Assembly: GCA_041685735.1 (NCBI GenBank)
Contig: JAWLFE010000007.1
Coordinates: forward strand, 28,030 to 92,029
From: CSSed11-175R1 sp041685735
GTDB taxonomy: Bacteria > Actinomycetota > Nitriliruptoria > Nitriliruptorales > Nitriliruptoraceae
Direction of reading: 5' to 3'
DNA length: 64,000 nt
In this document: positions 25,247 to 35,000 of the stretch, one piece after another
Layout of the letters: each line of letters begins with the position of its first letter
Numbering within the stretch: the first letter of the stretch is position 1
Position numbers and translations under genes: made by a program
The notes under the pieces: generated by a model
The model's database searches: none
What the model was told of the DNA's origin: nothing
The model's input: only the letters and a program-made list of their open reading frames with translations

Positions 25247-26469
25247 CGGAGCGCGTCAGCGATCAGCGTGGCCGTGGTCCGCAGCAAGCCCGGGTAGGTC
25301 TCGGCGCCGCTGCCGTCCTCGCCCAGCGCATCGGTGTAGATGCGCACCACCTCGACCTCGAGGTCGCTGCGACCGATCACCTCGCTGGCGAGCTGGTCGG
25401 CGAGCGTCGTGGTGTCGGTGTTCTCCGCGAAGACCGCGGGTACACCGGCGTCCTCGACCGTCTCGATGAGCTCCGCGAAGCCGGCTGCGTCCGCCTCTGC
25501 CTGCGTGGATGAACCCGGGATCACCGTCGCCAACACCTCGAAGTCGTAGCGGGCGGCAAGGTAGCCAAGCGCGTCGTGGTTGGTGACGAGCTGCCGGCGC
25601 TCGGCCGGGACCGCGGCGAGGATCTCCGCGATCTCCTCGTCGAGTTCCAGCAACTGCGCCGCGTAGTCCTGCCCGCGACGCTCCCATTCCGCGGCGTCCA
25701 GGCGGGTGTCGAGGTCGGCGAGTTCGGCTGCGAGCATCTGGACACCCTCGGCCAGACGGACCGGGTCGAACCAGACGTGCGGATCCTCGGGGCCGTGATC
25801 GTGGTCGTCGTCCTGGTCATCGTGCCCCTGCTCGTCATCGTGACCATCTTCGTCATCGTGACCATCTTCGTCATCGTGACCGTGCTCATCGTCATGCCCG
25901 TGCTCGTCATCGTCACCATGCTCGTCGTCATGGTCTTCGTCGCCGTGGCTGTGCGGCCCATCGAGGTCGAAGTCGATGGGGTCGAGCTTGTCGGCGAGGG
26001 TGAAGACCCGGACGCCCTCTTCCTCAGCGGCATCGAGCGCCGAGAGCAGGGTCTCCTCGAGGTCGAGGCCGTTGGCGACCACGAGGTCCGCTTCACGCAT
26101 CATGGCCGCGTCGGAGGCTGATGCCTGGAACCCGTGGGGGTCCGCGCCCGGAGGCATGATCACGTCCACCCGGCCGTCGTCGCCGACCAGCGTCGCGACG
26201 ATGTCGCCGAGGATGCTGGTGGTGACGACTACGTGTGGCCCGTCACCCTCCGCCCCGACGTCCTCGACCTCGTCGGGCTCCCCCGGGTCCTCGGCGTCCT
26301 CGGTGTCTCCGGTCTCCGCGTCCGCCTCGGACGTTCCGTCCGGCTCGGCCTCATCAGACCCGCTCCCACCGTCCCCGCATGCGGCGAGCGCGAAACCGAG
26401 CACCGCGATGAGTGCGACGGCCCGCATCGGGAGCGAGGTGGTGGCATGCTTCTGTCTGAACAGGGACAT
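25243..26469 (-). CDS. znuA: Zinc-binding lipoprotein of ABC transporter (ZnuA/AztC type)
   Basis: A 408-residue cluster A-I solute-binding protein. The lipobox LAAC gives Cys31. An acidic linker (about 32-75) precedes the domain, which has metal ligands in the ADPHGF context (His112) and DPHVWFDP (His231). Between them is a 59-residue His/Asp loop (173-231) of repeated HDDE(H/D)G units, typical of zinc-selective members and thought to gather or sense zinc. The ATG at 26469 gives a longer n-region than the alternative at 26427. It is divergent from the ATPase gene and coupled to the permease. Confidence 0.93.
   Translation of the reverse strand: MSLFRQKHATTSLPMRAVALIAVLGFALAACGDGGSGSDEAEPDGTSEADAETGDTEDAEDPGEPDEVEDVGAEGDGPHVVVTTSILGDIVATLVGDDGRVDVIMPPGADPHGFQASASDAAMMREADLVVANGLDLEETLLSALDAAEEEGVRVFTLADKLDPIDFDLDGPHSHGDEDHDDEHGDDDEHGHDDEHGHDDEDGHDDEDGHDDEQGHDDQDDDHDHGPEDPHVWFDPVRLAEGVQMLAAELADLDTRLDAAEWERRGQDYAAQLLELDEEIAEILAAVPAERRQLVTNHDALGYLAARYDFEVLATVIPGSSTQAEADAAGFAELIETVEDAGVPAVFAENTDTTTLADQLASEVIGRSDLEVEVVRIYTDALGEDGSGAETYPGLLRTTATLIADALR
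25777..25953 (-). repeat. His/Asp-rich repeat tract in znuA
   Basis: About 177 bases of 18-base-like imperfect repeats (gatcatcgtgac variants) encode the metal-binding loop. Copy number is probably variable between strains. Confidence 0.8.
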
Positions 26470-26572
26470 CGGCGAACTCTTCGATCGTGGGTGAACGGGT
26501 GGTGACGCATCGTGTCGAGCAGCCATGCTCGTACCAGCCGCTACTGTCCTGCACTCCGCACCGGGGAGAGTA

Positions 26573-27415
26573 ATGGGAACCGTTCCTGAACCGCCACCCA
26601 GAACGTCTCGTACCGCGCGCCAGGCGCCCGATCGGTCCGATGGCGATCGTGACGTCGCTGTGCGTCTCGACCACCTCGACGTCGCCTACGGCCCGATCGA
26701 GGCCGTCCGGGATGCGACGGTGGACCTGCACACCGGCAGCGTCGTGGCCATCATCGGCCCGAACGGTTCCGGCAAATCGACGCTGCTGTCCACGATCTCC
26801 GGGCTGGTCACCCCGACGAAGGGGCGGGTGCTGGTGCACGGCCGACCGCCGAAACAGGGACGGCAGCGTGTCGCGCACGTCCTGCAGTCGACGGTCGCGA
26901 ACGAGGCGTTGCCACTGACCGTGATCGAGACCGTCCGGATGGGCGCCTATGCGCACACGGGGCTGCACCGGCGGCTCTCGCAGCAGGACCGGACGGCGAT
27001 CGCGGATGCGGTCGAGCGCATGCAACTCGGAGACCTCACGACCCGCCAACTGCACGAACTGTCCGGCGGCCAACGGCAGCGGGCGTACGTCGCGCAGGGA
27101 TTGGCGCAACAAGCGGATGTCCTGCTGCTCGACGAACCGATCACCGGCCTGGACCTGGTCACGCAGGAGACGATCACCTCGGTGATGCAGGCCGAGCGGG
27201 AGCGTGGGACCGCCGTGGTCCTGACCACCCACGATGTCGGGACGGCACGGATGGCGGATCAGGTGATCCTGATCGCCACCGAGATCGTTGCCGCAGGTCC
27301 GCCGGAGGACGTCCTGACCGCCGAGAACCTGGCCGTCGCCTACGGCGGCCACCTCCATGTCCTGGGCGATGGCAGTGTCGTGCTCGATGACCCCGACCAG
27401 CACCGCCTGTCCTGA
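26573..27415 (+). CDS. znuC: Zn/Mn ABC transporter ATPase (ZnuC type)
   Basis: A 280-residue ABC ATPase. It has a 35-residue polar N-terminal extension, Walker A GPNGSGKST, a Q-loop at HVLQ, the signature LSGGQRQRAYVAQ, Walker B VLLLDEPITGLD and the switch TTHD. It energises import by the divergently encoded ZnuA/ZnuB. The ATG at 26573 has GGGGAGAG upstream. A small palindrome GGAACCGTTCC (26576-26586) covers codons 2-5 and could be part of a Zur-type operator serving both directions, but the match to known boxes is weak. Transcription continues towards the ArsR gene. Confidence 0.92.
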   Translation: MGTVPEPPPRTSRTARQAPDRSDGDRDVAVRLDHLDVAYGPIEAVRDATVDLHTGSVVAIIGPNGSGKSTLLSTISGLVTPTKGRVLVHGRPPKQGRQRVAHVLQSTVANEALPLTVIETVRMGAYAHTGLHRRLSQQDRTAIADAVERMQLGDLTTRQLHELSGGQRQRAYVAQGLAQQADVLLLDEPITGLDLVTQETITSVMQAERERGTAVVLTTHDVGTARMADQVILIATEIVAAGPPEDVLTAENLAVAYGGHLHVLGDGSVVLDDPDQHRLS

Positions 27416-27496
27416 CGATCCCCGCCCCCCGGCATCCCCGACCCTCCCCGTGACCGGTCGCACGTAGACTGCCCGTCCCCAGGCGAGGAAGCACAG

Positions 27497-27799
27497 GTGG
27501 CGATCACGGAGGCCGACCCGGCTGCGCTCGAGCGCACCACGGAGCTGTTCCGGGCGCTCTCGAACCCGGCGCGGGTCGCCATCGTGCGCGAACTGGCCTC
27601 CGGGGAGCGAGCGGTCCACCAACTCGTGGACGCGCTGGAACTCCCGCAACCACGCGTGTCGGAGCATCTGGCGACACTGCGGGCCGCACGCCTCGTCGAG
27701 CGCAACCGCAACGGCCGCTCCGTGAGCTACTTCCTGGTGGACAACCACGTCGCCCACATCGTCGAGGATGCGATCATCCACGCCGGCGAGGTGGACTGA
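27497..27799 (+). CDS. ArsR/SmtB-family zinc sensor with an alpha-5 site
   Basis: A 100-residue winged-helix repressor. The DNA-binding core is FRALSNPARVAIVRELASG, LELPQPRVSEHLATLRAARLV and a wing at RNGRSVSYFLV. The final helix reads DNHVAHIVEDAIIHAGE, which fits the SmtB/CzrA alpha-5 ligand spacing DxH-x10-HxxE exactly, so zinc-responsive derepression is likely. No alpha-3N Cys is present. A GTG start with GAGGAAG upstream is used, and a TAGACT -10-like box lies at 27465-27470. It sits between znuC and the His-rich gene, whose promoter holds a fitting palindrome. Confidence 0.9.
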   Translation: MAITEADPAALERTTELFRALSNPARVAIVRELASGERAVHQLVDALELPQPRVSEHLATLRAARLVERNRNGRSVSYFLVDNHVAHIVEDAIIHAGEVD

Positions 27800-27889
27800 C
27801 CCCCGCCACGCACCCTGCCGTTGCGTATCCCCGTGGCCGGGAGGAGGGCGGCATCGTCGCCCGCCTCACCGCGATCCAGGTAATATATC

Positions 27890-27918
27890 TTTACATCGCG
27901 ATGTTCCGATGTTAGGCT
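27890..27918 (+). promoter_or_regulatory. Promoter with embedded operator palindrome
   Basis: TTTACA (27890-27895) and TAGGCT (27913-27918) are separated by exactly 17 bases. The spacer overlaps the perfect 12-bp palindrome acatcgcgatgt (27893-27904), in an AT-rich island (taatatatcttt just upstream) within high-GC DNA. Binding there would block RNA polymerase. The best candidate binder is the adjacent SmtB-type repressor; the Fur-family protein is an alternative. Confidence 0.75.
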
Positions 27919-27953
27919 ATGGGCACGCTGCACCCGCTCCCATCGGACCGCTG

Positions 27954-28253
27954 ATGAGTTCCACCTGCACCGTCCACGAAGACCACATCCACACGCACAG
28001 CCCCGACTGCGGTCACCCTGCGGTGGAGCACGACGGGCACGTCGACTACCTGCACGACGGCCACGCCCATCACCAGCACGACGACCATGTCGATGAGCAC
28101 GACCTGGCCGGCGTCCACGTCGTCGCCGCCCCACATGACCATGCACACGGCCCGGACTGCGGCCACGACACCCTGCAGCACGACGGCCACGTGGACTACA
28201 TCCACGATGGTCACCGCCACGCCGAGCACGGCGACCACTACGACGAGCACTGA
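27954..28253 (+). CDS. His-rich tandem-repeat protein, putative zinc buffer
   Basis: A 99-residue soluble protein with about 27 His residues and few hydrophobics. It is built from two copies of a unit of about 35 residues: PDCGHxxxxHDGHVDYxHDGHxHxxHxDHxDEH. Each unit has one Cys beside His, and the N-terminus adds CTVHEDHIHTH. No signal peptide is present, so it would act in the cytoplasm as a zinc store, buffer or chaperone (inference). Similar 'CGH...HDGHxDYxHDGHxH' proteins occur in actinobacteria, sometimes annotated as zinc transporter parts. The ATG lies about 35 bases after the -10 box, with only a weak ribosome site. An upstream in-frame extension crosses the promoter and is rejected. 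Confidence 0.8.
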   Translation: MSSTCTVHEDHIHTHSPDCGHPAVEHDGHVDYLHDGHAHHQHDDHVDEHDLAGVHVVAAPHDHAHGPDCGHDTLQHDGHVDYIHDGHRHAEHGDHYDEH

Positions 28254-28280
28254 GCCCACCGCACCACCGACCCATCGGTT

Positions 28281-28303
28281 GAGCCCGCCCCCGTGGCGGG
28301 CTC
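28281..28303. terminator. Strong hairpin between convergent genes
   Basis: gagcccgcc (28281-28289) and ggcgggctc (28295-28303) form a perfect 9-bp stem with a 5-base loop, midway between the His-rich gene stop and the xth stop. It probably terminates both. Confidence 0.75.
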
Positions 28304-28313
28304 CACCATGTGG

Positions 28314-29099
28314 TCAGCCGGTGACGTCCAGGTCCACCACCAGCGGGGCGTGGTCGGATGGCTTGTCGCCGGCGTCGTTGACCCGCCGGAAGGTGGTGTC
28401 CACCTGGCAGCCCACGACCTCGAGGTGGCGACTGGTCAGGGCGTAGTCGATGCGCATGCCCATGCCACGACGGAACGCCCCCATGCGGTAGTCCCACCAG
28501 GTGAAGCCCTCGCCATCGGGCTCCACCTGCCGGAAGGCGTCGGTCAGGCCGAGCTCGATCAGGGCCGCGAGTCGCTCGCGCTCCGGTGGAGTGACGTGGG
28601 TCGCGTCGACGAACGCCGCGACGTCCCAGACATCCCGATCCTCGAGCGCGACGTTCACGTCACCGGCGAACACGGTCGGCCCCCCATCGACCAGCGTCTG
28701 CAGGTGCTTCCTCGCGGCGTCGAGGAACGTGAGCTTGGCCTGGAACATCGGGTGGTCCGGCTCGCGACCGTTCGGCACGTACGCGCTGATGGCGCGCACC
28801 CCGTCCACCGTCGCCTCGACCCACCGGGCCTCCGCGGGATCGGGCTCGCCCGGCAGCCCGGTCGAGACGTCGGTGACCTCCGCGGTCTCCGGAACCAGCA
28901 GGGCCACCCCGTTCCACCGCCCCTCCGAGTGTTCCACGACGCGGTAGCCGACCGCGGCGAGCGCCTCGCGGGGGAAGGTGTTGGACGCGACCTTGGTTTC
29001 CTGGAGGCAGACGACATCCGGAGCATGCTGGTCCAGCAGCTCGAGAACCCGTGGGAGGCGGGCCCGGATCGAGTTCACGTTCCAACTGATGAGTCGCAT
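28314..29099 (-). CDS. xth: Exodeoxyribonuclease III (AP endonuclease)
   Basis: DNA-repair nuclease of the EEP fold acting at abasic sites and 3' ends. The 261-residue product starts MRLISWNVNSIRARL, then has LQETK (metal-binding Glu), AYVPNG, the FAGDVNVAL Asp-Asn pair, GFTWWDYRMGAFRRGMGMRIDY and the C-terminal PSDHAPLVVDL catalytic His. The ATG at 29099 matches the family N-terminus; an in-frame extension to 29222 is not family-like. It is divergent from the MFS transporter gene. Confidence 0.95.
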   Translation of the reverse strand: MRLISWNVNSIRARLPRVLELLDQHAPDVVCLQETKVASNTFPREALAAVGYRVVEHSEGRWNGVALLVPETAEVTDVSTGLPGEPDPAEARWVEATVDGVRAISAYVPNGREPDHPMFQAKLTFLDAARKHLQTLVDGGPTVFAGDVNVALEDRDVWDVAAFVDATHVTPPERERLAALIELGLTDAFRQVEPDGEGFTWWDYRMGAFRRGMGMRIDYALTSRHLEVVGCQVDTTFRRVNDAGDKPSDHAPLVVDLDVTG

Positions 29100-29251
29100 G
29101 GCGGGACCGTACCCCGGGCGGTTGACCGGGTGGCGCTCCGCGGCGGGTGCCGACCCGCCGACGACTACCGTCGGCACCGCGTGCCGCACACACGACGCCA
29201 CGATTATCGACACCTCCGTCAACGGATGTCCCAGCGGACCAAGGAGAGGGC

Positions 29252-30496
29252 GTGGCCACCACCGAACCGTCCGGCCGGCCGGTCTGGCTGACCGCGCCCG
29301 TCCTGACGGTCTCGGTGCTCTCCGTGGCCTCCGGGATCGGCCAGTTCTCGGTCACGACGGTGATCGGTGACGTCGCTGCGGCGTTCGGGGAGCCCGCCGG
29401 CGACGAGGCTCTCGCCCAGATCGGACTGCCCGTCACGACCGTGGGGATCGCGCTCGCCGTGATCCGTCTGGCATCGCTCGGTAGCCTCCCCGCGGCCGCG
29501 CTCGCGGATCGGGTCGGGCGCCGATCGGTGCTCCTGACCGTCGCCACCATCGGGTTGGCGTTGACCACGCTGGCGGCGCTGGCACCTGGGTTCTGGTGGT
29601 ACGTGGCGCTCGTGGCGCTGGCGCGACCGGCACTGTCGACCGTGAACGCACTGTCGGGGGTGGTCGCAGCCGAGGAGGCCCGCGCGCGGGACCGGTCAGC
29701 AGCCTTGGCGCTGATCGCCGCCGCCTACGGCCTGGGAGCGGGGATCATCGCGGTCACGCGCGGCGTCCTGCCCGGGGAGCCATCGTTCCGGATCGTCATG
29801 GCCCTCGCCGTGATCCCCCTGCTGCTGCTACCTCTGTTGGCCCGCCGGATCCGTGAACCGCGGATCGCGGAGGACCGGGTGCCGGCCGTCGGCCTCCCCG
29901 GCCGGATCCCGCGGCGCTACCTCGGACGGGTCGTCCTGCTGGCGGCGCTGACCGGGAGCATCGCGCTGGCCACCGGGCCCGGCTTCACCTTCCTGTTCGT
30001 CTACGGCGAGCAGGTGCTGGGGGCGTCGCCGCTGTTGTTGTCGATGCTGGTCCTCGGCGCGGGGCCGGCCGGCCTGGTCGGCATCCTCGCCGGACGGTGG
30101 GGCGCCGATCGGTTCGGTCGCACGCTCACCGCCGGGGTGTCGATGGCGGCGACGGGCGGGTCCGTCGCACTGGCCTACTCGGGCGGGCAGACCGCCCTGA
30201 TGGTGGGCTACCTGTTGGCGCTGGCCACCAGCAGCGCCTTCGCGCCACCAACCGGCGCGCTGGTCGCGGAGCTGGTCCCGACGAGCATCCGCGCCACCGT
30301 CGCCGGTTGGGAGACGATCGCCGGCGTCCTGGGTGCGGTGGGGGGACTGATGTCCTTCGGGCTCCTGGCCGACCTCACCGGTGGGTTCGTCGCTGCATCG
30401 TTCACGATCGGGGTGATCGTCGCGGTCGTCGCGATCGGGTTCTGGTGGCTACCTGAGACCCTCGGCGTCGAACTCGAGGACCTCGAGGACGCCTGA
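29252..30496 (+). CDS. MFS transporter
   Basis: A 414-residue, 12-helix secondary transporter. The loop 2-3 motif LADRVGRRSVLL is clear, with a matching WGADRFGRTLT in the second half. The substrate is unknown; the layout suits sugar, metabolite or drug efflux porters. The GTG at 29252 is chosen because AAGGAGAGGG precedes it. After the stop, a short direct repeat (tccaagacgcc) occurs twice at about 30503-30531, an echo of the 3' coding end. Confidence 0.85.
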   Translation: MATTEPSGRPVWLTAPVLTVSVLSVASGIGQFSVTTVIGDVAAAFGEPAGDEALAQIGLPVTTVGIALAVIRLASLGSLPAAALADRVGRRSVLLTVATIGLALTTLAALAPGFWWYVALVALARPALSTVNALSGVVAAEEARARDRSAALALIAAAYGLGAGIIAVTRGVLPGEPSFRIVMALAVIPLLLLPLLARRIREPRIAEDRVPAVGLPGRIPRRYLGRVVLLAALTGSIALATGPGFTFLFVYGEQVLGASPLLLSMLVLGAGPAGLVGILAGRWGADRFGRTLTAGVSMAATGGSVALAYSGGQTALMVGYLLALATSSAFAPPTGALVAELVPTSIRATVAGWETIAGVLGAVGGLMSFGLLADLTGGFVAASFTIGVIVAVVAIGFWWLPETLGVELEDLEDA

Positions 30497-30534
30497 GGAC
30501 CTCCAAGACGCCCGAGGAACTCCAAGACGCCTGA

Positions 30535-31917
30535 TCAGCTGCCCTCGGGCGGTTGCTGATCCGATGGTGGCGGTGGCGCCGGCTGCGCCGGCGGGGGTGG
30601 CGCAGCCTGCTGGGCCGGCGGGGGTGGCGCAGCCTGCTGGGCCGGCGGGGGCGGCGCAGCCTGCTGGGCCGGCGGGGGCGGCGCAGCCTGCTGGGCCGGC
30701 GGTTGCTGGCGCTGGTTCGCGTCGTTCTGAGCAGCTCCCGCCGCAGCCTGGGAGACCATGCCGCCGACCAGCCCACCGAGACCACCGCGACGGCCCGCGC
30801 GCATGCCGGCGAACGGGTTGCCTCCGGACGCCTGCGGTGACGCCACGGGCTGCTGGAAGGCCTGGCCACCGGCGTGCAACGCTGCCGCGCCCGCCTGCGC
30901 ACCAGCGTCGACGTGACCGCCCTCGATCGCCTGTTGCGGCACCGGCGCGTGGTCCAGCGGATCGGCGGTCCCACCCGCATGTTCCTGGGCCTTGCCGACC
31001 ATCTTCTTGAAGCTGTTCGACACCGACTGCAGCCGCTGGTCCCAGACCGCGTTGACCTCGAGCCCATCGATCGCGCGGTGGTAGGTGACGACCGTGTAGA
31101 TCATCGCGAAGGGCTCGAAGATCATGCGGTTCGCCAGCGACGCGAGGATCAGGGTCCCGACGATCACGACGACCTGGAACCAGATCTCGTTGAACGCGAA
31201 GAGCAGGGCCACCCCCGGGATACCGACGATGAGCAACATGCCGAGGAAGAACAGCCTGCCGAGCAACCAGATCCGGACGGCCGATCCCAGGACCGGCTTG
31301 TAGGCCTGGGCGTACAGGATCGTGCCGTGGCGGGCGCTCTGCCAGACGTTGGGCGACTCCTTCGCAACGGCGTAGGAGAGGATGGCCTCGTCCACGTAGG
31401 ACAGCGACCGGTTGATGATCGATGCACCGATCTGCGCGATGCTGCTGACCGCGCCGCCGAGGGGCAGCATGTCGACGAGCCGGACGAACCGACGGGTGAA
31501 ACGTCGGACGGTCCGATCGATCATCCGGTCCAGGGCGAACAGGATGCTGACGTCACGGAACCGTTCCTTGACGACACCACGTCCGTACTCGACCTGCCCC
31601 TTGCCGTCAGGCAGGTCGCGGCCGAGGACCATCTGGGTCACCACGGCGATGTGCGCGCCCTGCAGCAGGTAGAGCACGTAGCGGCGCATCAGGCCCATGA
31701 CCGCGAAGGGCCCGATGATCGCGATGAAGATGAAGATCAGCGACAGGACCTCGACGCGTTCAGCAAAGACGTAGGCCAACCCGCCGAAGATCCCGAGCCA
31801 CAGTGCGATCGCGAGGAAGAACCCCCCGTAGATCAGCGCACCCAGCAGCAGGAACGGTGTGGTGCGGCGCAAGAGGCCGACGGCGGTCTTGAAGTTCCCC
31901 TTGGACGGATCGCTCAC
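30535..31917 (-). CDS. Membrane protein with Pro-Ala-Gln repeat tail
   Basis: A 460-residue protein with about five to six hydrophobic segments: FLLLGALIYGGFFLAIALWLGIFGGLAYVF, LIFIFIAIIGPFAVMGLM, and later RLFFLGMLLIVGIPGVALLFAF and VVVIVGTLILASLA. These are followed by a cytoplasmic tail that is Gly/Ala/Gln-rich and ends in four PPPPAQQAA repeats. No family is recognised; conserved polar helices between the membrane pairs suggest a DUF-type integral protein. The GTG at 31917 has GGGGAG nine bases upstream. It is on the same strand as mfd, about 140 bases downstream of it. Confidence 0.75.
   Translation of the reverse strand: MSDPSKGNFKTAVGLLRRTTPFLLLGALIYGGFFLAIALWLGIFGGLAYVFAERVEVLSLIFIFIAIIGPFAVMGLMRRYVLYLLQGAHIAVVTQMVLGRDLPDGKGQVEYGRGVVKERFRDVSILFALDRMIDRTVRRFTRRFVRLVDMLPLGGAVSSIAQIGASIINRSLSYVDEAILSYAVAKESPNVWQSARHGTILYAQAYKPVLGSAVRIWLLGRLFFLGMLLIVGIPGVALLFAFNEIWFQVVVIVGTLILASLANRMIFEPFAMIYTVVTYHRAIDGLEVNAVWDQRLQSVSNSFKKMVGKAQEHAGGTADPLDHAPVPQQAIEGGHVDAGAQAGAAALHAGGQAFQQPVASPQASGGNPFAGMRAGRRGGLGGLVGGMVSQAAAGAAQNDANQRQQPPAQQAAPPPPAQQAAPPPPAQQAAPPPPAQQAAPPPPAQPAPPPPSDQQPPEGS
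30591..30698 (-). repeat. Four 27-bp tandem repeats
   Basis: Four near-identical 27-bp units encode (PPPPAQQAA)4 at the C-terminus of the membrane protein. In-frame length variation is likely. Confidence 0.9.
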
Positions 31918-32055
31918 GATCGTTGACTCCCCGGTCAGACCTGGCTGACCGGACGGATCGCGTCCAGCCACCACGCAGTGCCCCATGCACCTGCGTCGGA
32001 GCAGAGGTCAACAGACCGGGAGGACGATGTCAAGTACGCATCGGCCGGACAGCAG

Positions 32056-35000
32056 TCAACGTTTCGGCGCGGCGAACAGCTCGCGCACCGTTCCCGCCAC
32101 CCACGCAACCAGGTCATCGGGCTTGGGCCGAGGCAGCGGGATGAGCAGGACCTGCTGCTCACGTTTGAGCACCGCCTTCGGGAAGCGCCGCTCGATCCGG
32201 ACGAGCTGCGAGTCCTTGAGATCCACGGGCGCGATGCGAAGCTGATCACGGGGCGTCAGCGTGACCTCGGTCACCCCCCAGCGCCGCAGGGCCGCCTTCA
32301 GCGCCGCGATGGTCACCAGGCGCTCCGCCGGTTCGGGCAACGGGCCGAACCGGTCGGTCAGCTCCGCACGGACCTCCTTGACGCCGCCGGCATCCCGCAC
32401 CGCGGAGATGCGCTTGTAGAGCTCGAGGCGCTGGGTCGCATCCTCGACGTAGTCATGCGGCAGGTGGGCATCGACCGGCAGTTCCAGTTTGATGTCCACC
32501 TGCTCCTCGGCCGGCTGCCCGGTGAGCTCCGCGACCTCCTCCTTGAGCAACTGGGAGTACATGTCGAAGCCGACCGCGGCCACGTGCCCGGACTGCTCCG
32601 CGCCGACGACGTTGCCGGCGCCCCGGAGCTCGAGGTCGCGCATCGCGATCGCAAGACCGGACCCCAGGCGGGTGTGCTCGGCGAGCGTCTTGAGGCGCTC
32701 GTAGGCCGGCTCGGTGATCGAGGCACCCTCGGGGAAGAGCAGGTAGGCGTAGCCACGCTCCGCGGACCGTCCGACGCGACCTCGCAGCTGGTGCAGTTGG
32801 GCGAGGCCGAGCAGGTCCGCGCGCTCGATGATGAGCGTGTTCGCGTTGGAGACATCCAGTCCGGATTCGATGATGGTGGTGCAGACGAGCACGTCGAACT
32901 CGTGCTCCCAGAACCGCACCATGATCCGTTCGAGTTGCCGTTCGTCCATCTGGCCATGAGCGACCTCGACCCTCGCATCGGGTACCAGTTCCGCGATCCC
33001 GGCGGCCACCCGGTGGATCGAGCTGACCTGGTTGTGGACGTAGTAGACCTGTCCGTCACGCAGGAGTTCGCGACGGATGGCCAACGCGACCTGCGCCTCG
33101 TCGAACGGCTGCACCGAGGTCATCACCGGTTGCCGGTCCTCCGGCGGGGTCTCGATCGTCGACAGGTCACGGATCCCGGAGACCGCCATCTCCAGGGTGC
33201 GCGGGATCGGGGTGGCGGACATCGACAGGACGTCGACCGAGGTGCGCAGCTCCTTCAAGCGCTCCTTCTGCGCGACACCGAAGCGTTGCTCCTCATCGAC
33301 GATCACGAGGCCGAGGTTCTTCCACTCGACGCTCTTGGCGAGCAGCGCGTGGGTGCCGATCACGACGTCGACCGTGCCGGCGGCCAGGCCGGCGAGCGTC
33401 TGCCGGCGGTCCTTGTCGGTCACGAACCGGCTGAGCTCCTCGACCATGACCGGGAAGCCGGAGAAACGTTCACGGAAGGTCTCCAGGTGCTGCTGCGCGA
33501 GGATCGTGGTGGGCACGAGCACCGCGACCTGGTAGCCGTCGAACACCGCCTTGCCGGCGGCGCGGATCGCGACCTCGGTCTTGCCGAACCCGACGTCACC
33601 GGCCAACAGTCGATCCATCGGCAGCGGCGCCTCCATGTCCTGCTTGATCTCGTCGGCGACGGTCAACTGATCGGTGGTCTCGACGTGTGCGAAGGAGTCC
33701 TCGAGTTCCGCCTGCATCGCACCGTCCGGGCTGAAGGCCGTCCCCTGCGAGTGCATCCGGGCCGTATACAGCCGGATGAGGTCCGCGGCGATGTCCCGGA
33801 CCGCCTTGCGTACCCGGTTCTTGGCCCGTTCCCACTGCGCACCACCGAGGCTCATGACCGAGGGCGTCTCGCCGCCCTGGTAACGGGCGATCGCGTCGAC
33901 CTGGTCGGACGGCACGTAGAGCGTGTCGCCGTCGGCGTACTCGAGCAGCACGTAATCGCGCTTGGCGGTGCGGCCGTCCATGCCCGGGAACTCACGGGTG
34001 ACCATGCCGCGGTAGCGCCCGACCCCGTGGGTGTGGTGGACGACGGCGTCGCCTTCGGCCAACTGCAACACCGCGTCCGCCGCCGTCGTGCGGGTCCCCA
34101 TGCGGCGGCTGGCGCGGCGTCGGCGCGGACCGAAGACATCCCACGTCCCGAGCACGGCGAGGTCGAGGTCATCGGAGAGGAACCCGGTGCGCAGGGGGCT
34201 GACCGCGATCTCGACCCTGGCGCCGGGGGGATCGGCGGGCAGGCTGGCGGACACCGATGCGGGCACGCCCTGTTCGGCGAGGACGTCGGCGATGCGGCGA
34301 GCCGGTCCGTCGGCATCGACCGAGACCACGACACGGGCGCCGTCACGGAGCAGGCCCTGCAGCCGCTCGGCGAGCGTGACGATGTCGCCCCGGAACGAGG
34401 TCCAGGGCGTCGCCTGCAGACCCCGGGGGCCGGTGCCGTCCGAGGCGAACGCGCCGAGCCGCCAGACCGACCGGGGCCCTCGCTCCAGCAACTCCCCGGG
34501 GCGGGCGAACCCATCCTGACCGACCGGGGCCTCGCCTCCGACGCTGGCGACCGTCTGCCAGGCCGTGTCCGCCAGGACCTCGGCCTCCTGACGCAGTTTG
34601 GTCGCCCGGTCCTCCAGCAGCATCGGATCGATCAGGGCGAGCCCGGCGGACGGGGGGAGGAAGTCGACCAGCAGCGCGGGCTCCGGGGTCAGCATCGTGA
34701 CCAGCGACTCGGCACCGTCGAAGACCTGACCCTCTGCGAGCTGATCGAGTTCGCTCGTCAGCTGCGGCCAGTCCGCGATCGCCGTGCGCGCCCGCTCACG
34801 CAGGTCGTCATCCAGCACCAGTTCCCGCGCCGCGTCGATGACCACCTCGTCGGCCGCGTTCGTCGACCGCTGATCACCGACGGAGAAGGCCCGCAGCGAT
34901 TCCAGGTCATCGCCCCAGAACTCGACCCGCACCGCGTGGTCGCCGGCGGTCGGGAACACATCGATGATGCCGCCGCGCACCGCGAACTCTCCGCGGGCCT

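Noticed and set aside
26576..26586. GGAACCGTTCC as a definite Zur box
   Set aside because: The arms are only 5 bp, it lies within the coding start of znuC, and it does not match recalled actinobacterial Zur boxes well. It is kept only as a weak note.
30591..30698. 27-bp tandem repeats considered as a binding-site array
   Set aside because: They are in frame and encode PPPPAQQAA units at the C-terminus of a membrane protein.
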